From NCBI GenBank assembly GCA_032718475.1, contig JAUCBJ010001284.1, positions 1-39,486 of the forward strand: a DNA stretch of 39,486 nucleotides, written 5' to 3'. Position numbers and translations under genes: made by a program. Source of the stretch: Nemertoderma westbladi (lineage: Eukaryota > Xenacoelomorpha > Nemertodermatida > Nemertodermatidae). Positions 1 to 9,800 of this stretch are shown here, piece after piece (within the stretch, counting starts at the first letter, position 1; every line of letters starts with the position of its first letter). Below the pieces are notes generated by a model that did no database searches, was not told the origin of the DNA, and saw nothing but the letters and a program-made list of their open reading frames with translations.

Positions 1-578
1 TGTCATGAAATGGGTCCAAACTTAGTTAGATACCAAAATTTTAATTTTTGGATCAAGGGAAGTTGTGCCACAGGCACATGACCAGAACCTACTCTTTGGC
101 GCAAGTGATGATTATTCTCAATTTTGGTGATGGACAACTTTTAGTTCTCCTACGGCATTATTATTACGCTCATTAGAACCGCAATGACCGATTTAGTGGG
201 GGTAGACACCATCAAAATAAGCATAGAGCGAATTTGATTCCTTGAGATAATTCAAAATATCATTTATTGTGTTTGTCCATATCACATCAAGGCGGTAATG
301 TAGACTTGTGCCGTACTTCACATTTTCTGCGATATCTCAAGAACTATTCGCTCTACGTTTGTTTTGAAGGTGTCTACCCCCACTAAATCGGCCATTGCGG
401 TTCTAATGAGCATAATATGAATGCAGTAGGATAAATCAAAGTTGGCCATCGCGAAAATTGAGAATAATCATCACTTGCGCCAAATGGTAGGTCCTGGCCA
501 TGTGCCTGTGGCACTAGTTCCCTTGACCCAAAAGTTAAAATTTTGGTATCTAACTAAGTTTGGACCCATTTGATGACA
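1..578. mobile_element. Foldback-type MITE (long inverted repeat)
   Basis: Bases 1-249 pair with 333-578 as an imperfect inverted repeat. The left end TGTCATGAAATGGGTCC matches the reverse complement of the right end (TGTCATCAAATGGGTCC), and the match continues through the CTTGAGATA / TATCTCAAG pair that bounds an 83-bp loop. No open reading frame lies inside. This is the structure of a non-autonomous foldback or MITE-like element. The left target-site duplication cannot be checked because the element starts at the window edge. The superfamily is unknown. Confidence 0.75.
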
Positions 579-1045
579 TTTGATGCATGCAGGAAGTTCT
601 TTTTTGAGTCATTGATCTTTCATCAATGTGTTATATTGTTATACATTTCATTATGGTGCATCGCGATGGCACAAAATTTCAACCCTCTTGGGATCCGTGA
701 AGATATAGATGAAATTTAAAGAATTTTTTTTTGCCTTATTTTTTTACCATTTGGCAACTTTTGTGCACCGGTAGAACAATGAAATCGATAAAAAGTAAAA
801 AACGCACCGCCCTAAGCTCTTTATGTCTATCACAACATTACAATCGTCATGTTTACGAATATGGCAACGAAATTCTCGAGAACCTACTCAAACTATTATT
901 AAATTTTAAGAAAATAAGTGTAGCCCTTTGTGTACCAAAGATAAAGATAAAGATTTTTACTTCCAAGAAAGTATATTTGATCGTACCAAGGTTTATTTTG
1001 TTGTTATATATAAAGAGGATAACCATATTATTACTTATCCTACCC
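579..1045. other. Non-coding AT-rich DNA
   Basis: No convincing gene, RNA or repeat is seen here. A 113-codon open frame beginning at 731 has low-complexity, basic composition and no recognisable domain, so I treat it as chance. Confidence 0.6.
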
Positions 1046-1527
1046 TCAAAGGCGGCACACTGCCGCCTTTAACCATTTTCGAAATTTATAAATCTTTCAT
1101 TTGAACTCCGGGGGGCACACTGCAGCCTTAATCATTTGTAACATAATTATTGGCTAAATTTAAATTAAATTGCATAAACTATGTAATTTAAAATTAATCA
1201 AACCAACAGGAATCCCTTCAAGCAATAAATTAATTTTTCTAGACCAGTTTTTCCTGCACGACACGAATATGAACTCCATTTATCCGCCCCAATAGTTATA
1301 AGAAAGTTATAAGAGGTTTTTATAAAGAGGCGGCACCCTGTCGCCATGGGAGTCAGGATAATATATGTAAAGGCGGCACTCTGCCGCCATGAGGGTTAGG
1401 TTATAATTATATAAAGGCGAAACACTGCCACCCTGGGGATCAGGATAATATTATATATATGTAAAGGTGGCACTTTGCTGCCATGGGGGTTAAGTTATAA
1501 TTACAGTATTTAAAGGCGGCATTATGA
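1046..1527. repeat. Degenerate GGCGGCA..TGCCGCC tandem repeat
   Basis: Seven degraded copies of a unit built on AAAGGCGGCACTCTGCCGCC occur near 1048, 1111, 1326, 1371, 1416, 1463 and 1511. The last four are spaced about 45-47 bp apart. Each core is a short hairpin (GGCGGCA / TGCCGCC), and several stem changes occur on both sides. The linkers carry TATAATTATATAAA-like sequence. No gene is visible. It could be a decayed minisatellite or subterminal repeats of a transposon. Confidence 0.7.
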
Positions 1528-2616
1528 GCATTTTCATGAATTATGAACACGAGTACGTGTCGTGACAATACGTGTGATGAACTCGTACCGTGTTGGTACG
1601 CAAAGTGTTAAAGGCAAATAGGTCTATGATACAGTTGCTGAAGTTAGTAACGTTGTAGCAGGACGATATAGCTGGTTTTCTGCTCTTGTATCTGGGTCAG
1701 TACAAAACGAAGACCAAGGACTTACAAAACTAAGAGGTAAAGTAGCGTTAGCTCCCAAAGAGCGTTAGGTCTCATTGGCATTTAAAGGAGCAGGTTAGTA
1801 AAGGAGCAGGTTACATAGTCATAGTTGGGGGAACCAAAACAATAAACGAAAGTTATCACATGTGTTTCGTACAGGTCTTAAGTTTTTGGGTTTTGTGTAT
1901 TTGTTTTGTACTCACCCTTTTGTATTTATTATTGCACGCTTGTAGCAAATTATTATTGCCAATCTGTTGTTCTATGTACTAATACCGTTGTGGACACCCA
2001 AGAGTCTATAGATCGGATTAGAGACCAAGTTTATTTTGCAAATTTTTTGACAATAATGCATTACGTGCTACGAGATGGGGGAGGCATGATTGATTATACG
2101 AGATAGGGTGTTAATTAGATTGGATGTTACGATATGGAATAAAACGAAATATTACAATAATCCTTTTCTTCTATTTCGTGAAGCAATGATTCAAATTTCT
2201 AATGCCCTGCTGCTGTACATTCAATATAGAAAATAATAAAAATATAATAAGAATAATTTCTCTAATAACAACTTATACAATTAAAAATTAGTGATATTCG
2301 ATGTTTCATTAAAAGCACTATAATATAACATCGCGATCTTAAATATTCAATTTGTTATTCCCCTCAATTATACACGATATATGATGTTTCCGGACACCAA
2401 GTTGTGCCTACAATCAAAGAAACTTAATATCAATAAATAACCAAAGACGAAAAAGCAATATCACACTCCCTCACATTACCCTCACATTATACACCACACC
2501 CCCTAGTGGTAGCACAGGAATTGATGTCACCACAATTTTCAAATAATCAGTCCCACTGAAAGGGCACAACTCTGAACAAATAGTGCGTCGGCACAACAAG
2601 CAATCGGCTATCTAGA
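1528..2616. other. Flanking DNA outside the giant element
   Basis: No gene is recognised. One copy of the dispersed motif ACCAAAACAATAAACGA sits at 1833-1849, next to GGAGCAGGTTACA, which also precedes that motif inside the giant element. The last bases before the satellite (ATCGGCTATCTAGA, 2603-2616) are the candidate left target flank of the giant element. Confidence 0.5.
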
Positions 2617-2778
2617 GAGGGAGTGAGTGAGGGAAGTGAGGGAAGTGAGGGAAGTGAGGGAGTGAGTGAGGGAAGTGAGGACTTCCCTCACTTCCCTCAC
2701 TTCCCTCACTTCCCTCACTTCCCTCACTTCCCTCACTTCCCTCACTCACTCCCTCACTTCCCTCACTTCCCTCACTTC
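2617..2778. repeat. Left terminal 9-bp satellite with orientation switch
   Basis: Bases 2617-2680 are GAGGGAAGT-type units and 2681-2778 are the reverse complement (ACTTCCCTC). The junction GAGGGAAGT-GAGG-ACTTCCCTC is a perfect 9-bp stem with a 4-base loop. GAGGGAGTGAGT variants are interspersed. The array is far shorter than its counterpart at the right end (more than 1.9 kb). Confidence 0.9.
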
Positions 2779-3150
2779 TGTATACTAGCTTTGACTCTCC
2801 CAGCTATAGTGATAGTATGCAACCTTGGGAGTTAATGTGCGGTCTTACGAGTAAATGTCAAGAGATTAGACTTCATGTTGCCTCCATTGATTCACTCTTC
2901 TTAACTTTATAAAATAACTCCACCCTTATTTAAAGTTTTAAAAATTATGACTTAGTCGACTAATTTTCCAAAATATATTATAAAAACATATAATTTCTTG
3001 AATAAATAGACCTAATAGTAATAAATATTGTTGGCAAATACATTTATAATACTAATATAATAATTAGGGATAAATAATCCTAATACTAATATAAATGTTA
3101 TGGATAAATAGTCCTAATACTATTATGAAAGGAACTCAAACAAACAAATG

Positions 3151-4119
3151 TCAATAGCATCGTCCTGCGCGAGCAAATACTGTACGAGAGTTTGATGTTA
3201 TAGGTCTTCGAAAATAAGTAAAAGCTGGTTGATTTACTTTACTTTCATCTTCCTCATTACCCAACTGTTTCTTAATTTTATTCAATTGTTCATTAATTTT
3301 CAGTAATTTACTTTTATTTCCCAGAACCTGTCTTAATATCTCTTCTCTATTTTCTTCATTTTCTTCCATTTGTTTAATAAATTTCCGCATTTGATTTTTG
3401 TTTCCTAATATTTGTCTCAATATCTCTTCTTTATTTTCATCATTCTCTTCTAAATGTTTAATAATTTTCCGCAATTTATTCTTATTTCCAAGTAATTGTC
3501 TCAATATTTCCTTATTATTATCATTTTCATCATCTTCTTCACTTTCCTGACCTTCACTTTCTTCGTCCTCTTCATGACCTTCACTTTCTTCATCCTCTTT
3601 CTGACCTTCACTTTCGTCATCCTCTTCCCCACCTTCACTTTCTTCATCGTCTTCCTGACCTTCGCTTTCTTCATTCTCTTCCTGACCTTCGCTATCTTCA
3701 CCCTCTTCCTGACCTTCACTTTCTTCGTCATCTTCCTGACCTTCACTCACTTCGTTCTCAACCTCACTCTCTTCAACTTCATCCTGACCCTCACTATTTT
3801 CATTCTCCATCTCATCGTCCTCTTCTTCTTCACTTTCCTCACTCAAATTTTCATCATTTTCTAGGGGTAACTGTTTTTGTATCCTTTTCAAAATATTCAT
3901 AACTTTATGAAATTTATTTTCTGTTGTCTGTTTTATCTTTAATATATCACGCTCAACTCTCTTTTTCTTTTCATCTTCACTAAAAATATCTTCGGATTTT
4001 TTAAATTTCTTTGGTAATGGATCCATTAGTTTATCCTTTCTATGTCTTTCCATGTGACGAGATAGATTGTCTTGTCTCATTTCTTTATTACAAACCAAAC
4101 ATTTTTCATAACTAGGCAT
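3151..4119 (-). CDS. Zinc-finger, acidic-repeat, coiled-coil protein (left-arm copy)
   Basis: A 322-aa protein of unknown family. Residues 7-26 form a C2H2-like finger (C7, C10, H22, H26; C-x2-C-x11-H-x3-H). Residues 27-82 are basic. Residues 90-200 are very acidic and contain seven-plus 9-aa repeats starting SEGQ (125-193). Residues 202-285 hold three ~28-aa repeats of the form NKEEILRQ-LGNK followed by a K/E-rich amphipathic stretch, probably a coiled coil. The C-terminus (296-322) is basic and ends TVFARAGRCY. The start is the only methionine preceding the finger, 115 nt below a candidate transcription start. It differs from the right-arm protein at seven positions, all at or after residue 244. 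A DNA- or chromatin-binding role is plausible, but function is unknown. C2H2-BED-like DNA binding by a transposon accessory protein is one possibility. Confidence 0.8.
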   Translation of the reverse strand: MPSYEKCLVCNKEMRQDNLSRHMERHRKDKLMDPLPKKFKKSEDIFSEDEKKKRVERDILKIKQTTENKFHKVMNILKRIQKQLPLENDENLSEESEEEEDDEMENENSEGQDEVEESEVENEVSEGQEDDEESEGQEEGEDSEGQEENEESEGQEDDEESEGGEEDDESEGQKEDEESEGHEEDEESEGQESEEDDENDNNKEILRQLLGNKNKLRKIIKHLEENDENKEEILRQILGNKNQMRKFIKQMEENEENREEILRQVLGNKSKLLKINEQLNKIKKQLGNEEDESKVNQPAFTYFRRPITSNSRTVFARAGRCY

Positions 4120-4230
4120 TATATAGCAATGTCAATTGATATTATGAGTTTTCGATAAATGATTTTACATAATTTTAAATAAATAAAACTTTTATGAAAA
4201 TAAATAAAACTTTTAAAAATAAAAATTAGA

Positions 4231-4266
4231 GAATGAATGGGAATGCGGTGACTGGGGGCTTTTATA
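4231..4266 (-). promoter_or_regulatory. TATA box and initiator of the left-arm gene
   Basis: On the minus strand TATAAAAG (4266-4259) is followed by TCATTC (4236-4231), which fits the metazoan Inr consensus TCAKTY. The spacing places the Inr A (4234) about 32 bp below the first T of the TATA box. The ATG is 115 nt downstream. The same arrangement is preserved in the right arm. Confidence 0.65.
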
Positions 4267-4581
4267 GAGGGAGGTTAGAATGGAGTTGTGAAAGGAGAAT
4301 AATCTATTGCAAGAGCAGATGTTTATTATAATTTCTTGGACGAATTGATGTAATAACGAAGCTGAAGGTTTGAATAATTAAAGCTCTGTGGCATGCCCCA
4401 TTCACGCAGGCCCCATTCATGCATTGATGTTTGGGTTAGTCATGCTATAGTTAATAAGAGCCCAAACAGCCACAGATTATTGAGGGATGACTCAGGGCCA
4501 AACTGGGCCGCACAGTGCCTATTGTATTGTATATTTCGTTTGTTATAGTACAATTTATTCATCTCGCGTCCCTATCTGATT

Positions 4582-4662
4582 GATTTGTATCAAATTAAAT
4601 TGCCTTTGGCAACATTATTTGATACAAATCGATTGATTAAACAATTAATTAATTGTTTAATC
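4582..4662. repeat. Hairpin plus 28-bp perfect AT palindrome (left arm)
   Basis: GATTTGTATCAAAT (4582-4595) pairs perfectly with ATTTGATACAAATC (4617-4630) around a 21-nt loop. It is followed at 4635-4662 by a perfect 28-bp palindrome with half-site GATTAAACAATTAA. Further AATTAATT runs extend to 4692. The mirrored copy (35555-35635) keeps the 28-bp palindrome but has one mismatch in the hairpin stem (GATTCGTATCAAAT). Confidence 0.8.
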
Positions 4663-4761
4663 GACCAATTAATTAATTGATTAATTAATTAATGACCTAC
4701 TTAACACCCAAGGTGTGAAGTAGGACTAAACTGTCGCCGAAGTAGGGTAAACCATTACTAC

Positions 4762-4900
4762 TGACAGCTCTACTACAGACCATGAATAAGCCAATGAAAG
4801 CTGACAGCTCTACTACAGACTATGAATAAGCCAACGACAGCTCTACTACAGACCATGAATAAGCCAACGACAGCTCTACTACAGACCATGAATAAGCCAA
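4762..4900 (+). repeat. 33-bp minisatellite, four copies
   Basis: Units containing GACAGCTCTACTACAGACC and ATGAATAAGCCAA repeat at 33-bp spacing (first interval 40 bp). The array begins exactly where the left arm loses homology with the right arm, and no equivalent lies at the right inner boundary. Confidence 0.85.
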
Positions 4901-6027
4901 TGACTCGTGCCAATGTCAATCACTTGTATCATATTAACACCCCCAGAATTTTCACGTACCCGCAGGATACGATTGCAGGAATCGCTTAATGCGACGGTGT
5001 AACAGCAAGTGTAACATTATGTTAAAATAACATGTTATGGATTGACCTTTATTGACCTTTAATATAATAGAAGTTTATCATTTTAGTTTTAATACTTGAG
5101 ATTAGTCTGAATCCTGGTAGTATAATATATTAAAATACAATACCATATTTGTATTGCTTTTGCTTATATTGCTTTACACAAACGACTATTGGACTTTGTG
5201 TACTGATACTATTGTATATGCATTTCACTGTTAGGCCTACATATTAATATTAATTTGTAATTAAAGTAACAATTAATAACCACCCCGCTGACGTCGGTAC
5301 CGTGTGCCAGTCAGTTTCCATGGAGCAGTATTCAGTTTCAGTATGAACATTCAGTGTTTGCGTGGAGTTCCGTACCGGTATCAGGTCGTGTCTGTTAATG
5401 TACCGGTATATATAATGATAGACTTTACTCTATAGCCATTTCTATACCACTCTGCGTTCACAAGGATCTATAAAAATATAATGCAAAATATAAATACCAT
5501 GAGGAAAATAATATTATTATTTATTATAGGGGCCTACTTGGAAAATAAAGTAGAACTTTTCAATATTCTCGAGTTATTCGTTTAACGAGAGACATCGAGG
5601 TTAATAGAGGGGCGAGATAGCAAACACAGAAAAATTTGTTTTTCCCCCATGCATTAAGTAATTTTATTCTTAAATTGATCTTTTATGTTTTATATTTTAT
5701 TAATTCTGTAATAAAATATACAAATTAACAGTGTTACAAAAAATAAATTTAACTGCAGTATTTTACTATATTACTTCCATAGTTACTGCGATTCAAATTA
5801 TTGTACTATTCAACTCCCGATGCTGCCTTACTTAATGTTAAATAATTTAGTGTTCTCGAATATTTATTACGTAACTAAAGAGCCGCTTAACTACATAAAC
5901 AAATATTGGATATTGAGTTCCGTTTTGGAATACGTCGCACAGTCACTAAAGTTGCAATAACTTTTGAGTGTGTGAGTGGATTTTGCAGAAATTACAGAAA
6001 TTTCTACGATACTTTTTCAACATGTGT
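4901..6027. other. Non-coding DNA
   Basis: AT-rich sequence with scattered AGGCCTAC and ACCGGTA words. No gene, RNA or clear repeat is seen. Confidence 0.55.
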
Positions 6028-6373
6028 AATAATATTCGAGTCGAGTGTTTCCCGACAGTAGACCCTAAAGTAGACACCTAAATAATATTCGAGTCGAGTG
6101 TTTCCCGACAGTAGACCCTACAGTAGACACCTAAATAATATTCGAGTCGAGTGTTTCCCGACTGTAGACCCTAAAGTAGACACCTAAATAATATTCGAGT
6201 CGAGTGTTTCCCGACAGTAGACCCTACAGTAGACACCTAAATAATATTCGAGTCGAGTGTTTCCCGACAGTAGACCCTACAGTAGACACCTAAATAATAT
6301 TCGAGTCGAGTGTTTCCCGACTGTAGACCCTAAAGTAGACACCTAAATAATATTCGAGTCGAGTGTTTCCCGA
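6028..6373 (+). repeat. 53-bp tandem repeat, 6.5 copies
   Basis: The unit starts AATAATATTCGAGTCGAGTG and contains TTTCCCGACAGTAGACCC. Copies begin at 6028, 6081, 6134, 6187, 6240, 6293 and 6346 (partial). Variants CCGACAGTAG/CCGACTGTAG and CCTAAAGTAG/CCTACAGTAG appear in a pattern suggesting duplication of multi-unit blocks. The unit ends inside TTTCCCGA at 6373. Confidence 0.95.
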
Positions 6374-6519
6374 TTTTTTTTATTTCTATTTAAATGTTTA
6401 TTATACAGTAGTTAGATATCACCTAAACTCAAATTCATTATTATCTTAAATTCATAACAAAATATTTAACAACTAGGCTTTTACGAAATCCACACCGTCT
6501 ATTAATTAGCCTTACTTAC

Positions 6520-6766
6520 TTTGTCTCATCAGAGCATCCATGAACAAATTTTTGTTTTTCTTCACCAGAATTCTAGGGTAATTGCCGCCACCAATATCCA
6601 GGGTGTTATCAAATATAAAAGCGTTTGCCTTCCTGCTGGTATCTTCATTAATTCCCAATATCTTCTCGATGCTTTTGCGACAAACGCTGTGATACTTGGG
6701 CATAGCTTCCAATGAGTTAAGGGAGAGAGAAAAAATCAACAGGTAAAAAATGAACGAGTGAAACAT
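6520..6766 (-). CDS. Possible first coding exon of a small secreted protein
   Basis: An open frame starts at ATG 6766 with a fair start context (CAAAATGT). It encodes a clear signal-peptide-like N-terminus: residues 1-21, hydrophobic core FHSFIFYLLIFSLSLNS, likely cleavage after SLEA. About 60 residues follow with a single cysteine and dibasic RK, KK sites, as in peptide precursors. Unspliced, the frame stops at 6512 after 84 codons. However, CAAA|GTAAGT at 6523-6514 is a strong splice donor in phase 1, so I end the exon at 6520. The next exon was not found; a tandem repeat follows. I do not recognise the family. It could be chance, but hydrophobic N-terminus plus consensus donor argues for a gene. 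Confidence 0.4.
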
Positions 6767-6812
6767 TTTGAATTGCGTTTGAAACTCAAATTACTCTAAA
6801 ATGTAAAAATGA

Positions 6813-9800
6813 GTTAAATATAATGAGAAGTTTCGACATTAAACTACTGAGAAAAGTTAAATATAATGAGAAGTTTCGACATTAAACTACTGAGAACAGT
6901 TAAATATAATGAGAAGTTTCGACATTAAACTACTGAGAACAGTTAAATATAATGAGAAGTTTCGACATAAAACTACTAAGAAAAGTTAAATATAATGAGA
7001 AGTTTTGACATTAAACTACTGAGAAAAGTTAAATATAATGAGAAGTTTCGACATTAAACTACTGAGAACATTTAAATATAATTAGAAGTTTCGACATTAA
7101 ACTACTGAGAAAAGTTAAATATAATGAGAAGTTTCGACATTAAACTACTGAGAACAGTTAAATATAATGAGAAGTTTCGACATTAAACTACTGAGAACAG
7201 TTAAATATAATGAGAAGTTTCGACATAAAACTACTGAGAAAAGTTAAATATAATGAGAAGTTTTGACATTAAACTACTGAGAAAAGTTAAATATAATGAG
7301 AAGTTTCGACATTAAACTACCGAGAACAGTTAAATATAATGAGAAGTTTCGACATTAAACTACTGAGAACAGTTAAATATAATGAGAAGTTTCGATATTA
7401 AACTACTGAGAAAAGTTAAATATAATGAGAAGTTTCGACATTAAACTACTGAGAAAAGTTAAATATAATGAGAAGTTTCGACATTAAACTACTGAGAACA
7501 GTTAAATATAATGATAAGTTCCGACATTAAACTACTGAGAACAGTTAAATATAATGAGAAGTTTCGATATTAAACTACTGAGAAAAGTTAAATATAATGA
7601 GAAGTTTCGACATTAAACTACTGAGAACAGTTAAATATAATGAGAAGTTTCGACATTAAACTACTGAGAACAGTTAAATATAATGAGAAGTTTCGATATT
7701 AAACTACTGAGAAAAGTTAAATATAATGAGAAGTTTCGACATTAAACTACTGAGAACAGTTAAATATAATGAGAAGTTTCGACATTAAACTACTGAGAAC
7801 AGTTAAATATAATGAGAAGTTTCGATATTAAACTACTGAGAACAGTTAAATATAATGAGAAGTTTCGATATTAAACTACTGAGAACAGTTAAATATAATG
7901 AGAAGTTTCGACATTAAACTACTGAGAACAGTTAAATATAATGAGAAGTTTCGATATTAAACTACTGAGAAAAGTTAAATATAATGAGAAGTTTCGACAT
8001 TAAACTACTGAGAACAGTTAAATATAATGAGAAGTTTCGACATTAAACTACTGAGAACAGTTAAATATAATGAGAAGTTTCGACATAAAACTACTAAGAA
8101 AAGTTAAATACAATGAGAAGTTTCGACATTAAACTACTGAGAACAGTTAAATATAATGAGAAGTTTCGACATTAAACTACTGAGAACAGTTAAATATAAT
8201 GAGAAGTTTCGATATTAAACTACTGAGAACAGTTAAATATAATGAGAAGTTTCGACATTAAACTACTGAGAACAGTTAAATATAATGAGAAGTTTCGATA
8301 TTAAACTACTGAGAAAAGTTAAATATAATGAGAAGTTTCGACATTAAACTACTGAGAACAGTTAAATATAATGAGAAGTTTCGACATTAAACTACTGAGA
8401 ACAGTTAAATATAATGAGAAGTTTCGATATTAAACTACTGAGAAAAGTTAAATATAATGAGAAGTTTCGACATTAAACTACTGAGAACAGTTAAATATAA
8501 TGAGAAGTTTCGACATTAAACTACTGAGAACAGTTAAATAAAATGAGAAGTTTCGATATTAAACTACTGAGAAAAGTTAAATATAATGAGAAGTTTCGAC
8601 ATTAAACTACTGAGAAAAGTTAAATATAATGAGAAGTTTCGACATTAAACTACTGAGAACAGTTAAATATAATGATAAGTTCCGACATTAAACTACTGAG
8701 AACAGTTAAATATAATAAGAAGTTTCGACATTAAACTACTGAGAACAGTTAAATATAATGAGAAGTTTCGACATTAAACGACTGAGAAAAGTTAAATATA
8801 ATGAGAAGTTTCGACATTAAACTACTGAGAACAGTTAAATATAATGAGAAGTTTCGACATTAAACTACTGAGAACAGTTAAATATAATGAGAAGTTTCGA
8901 CATTAAACTACTGAGAAAAGTTAAATATAATGAGAAGTTTCGACATTAAACTACTGAGAACAGTTAAATATAATGAGAAGTTTCGACATAAAACTACTGA
9001 GAAAAGTTAAATATAATGAGAAGTTTTGACATTAAACTACTGAGAAAAGTTAAATATAATGAGAAGTTTCGACATTAAACTACTGAGAAAAGTTAAATAT
9101 AATGAGAAGTTTCGACATTAAACTACTGAGAACAGTTAAATATAATGAGAAGTTTCGACATTAAACTACTGAGAACAGTTAAATATAATGAGAAGTTTCG
9201 ACAATAAACTACTGAGAACAGTTAAATATAATGAGAAGTTTCGACATAAAACTACTAAGAAAAGTTAAATATAATGAGAAGTTTTGACATTAAACTACTG
9301 AGAAAAGTTAAATATAATGAGAAGTTTTGACATTAAACTACTGAGAACAGTTAAATATAATGAGAAGTTTCGACATTAAACTACTGAGAACAGTTAAATA
9401 TAATGAGAAGTTTCGACATAAAACTACTGAGAAAAGTTAAATATAATGAGAAGTTTCGACATTAAACTACTGAGAACAGTTAAATATAATGAGAAGTTTC
9501 GATATTAAACTACTGAGAAAAGTTAAATATAATGAGAAGTTTCGACATTAAACTACTGAGAAAAGTTAAATATAATGAGAAGTTTCGATATTAAACTACT
9601 GAGAAAAGTTAAATATAATGAGAAGTTTCGACATTAAACTACTGAGAAAAGTTAAATATAATGAGAAGTTTCGATATTAAACTACTGAGAAAAGTTAAAT
9701 ATAATGAGAAGTTTCGACATTAAACTACTGAGAACAGTTAAATATAATGAGAAGTTTCGACATTAAACTACTGAGAAAAGTTAAATATAATGAGAAGTTT

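Larger units (their letters stand above)
2780..4762 (-). repeat. Left arm of the 1983-bp inverted repeat
   Basis: This is the reverse complement of 35455-37437, with equal length. The outer 371 bp (2780-3150, 3' of the gene) are identical to the right arm by eye, and the first ~240 codons differ by one silent base. Divergence is concentrated in the last ~80 codons and in the promoter-distal 5' part (4285-4762). It contains the CDS at 3151-4119, a core promoter at 4234-4266, and AT-rich palindromes at 4582-4662. Confidence 0.93.

Noticed and set aside
731-1072. 113-codon frame near the left edge
   Set aside because: Low-complexity basic sequence without motif or supporting signals.
3496-3864. 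Phe/Leu/Thr-rich 122-codon frame opposite the arm gene, mirrored at 36353-36721
   Set aside because: It is the antisense of the acidic repeat tract; its composition follows from the gene and there is no start context or domain.
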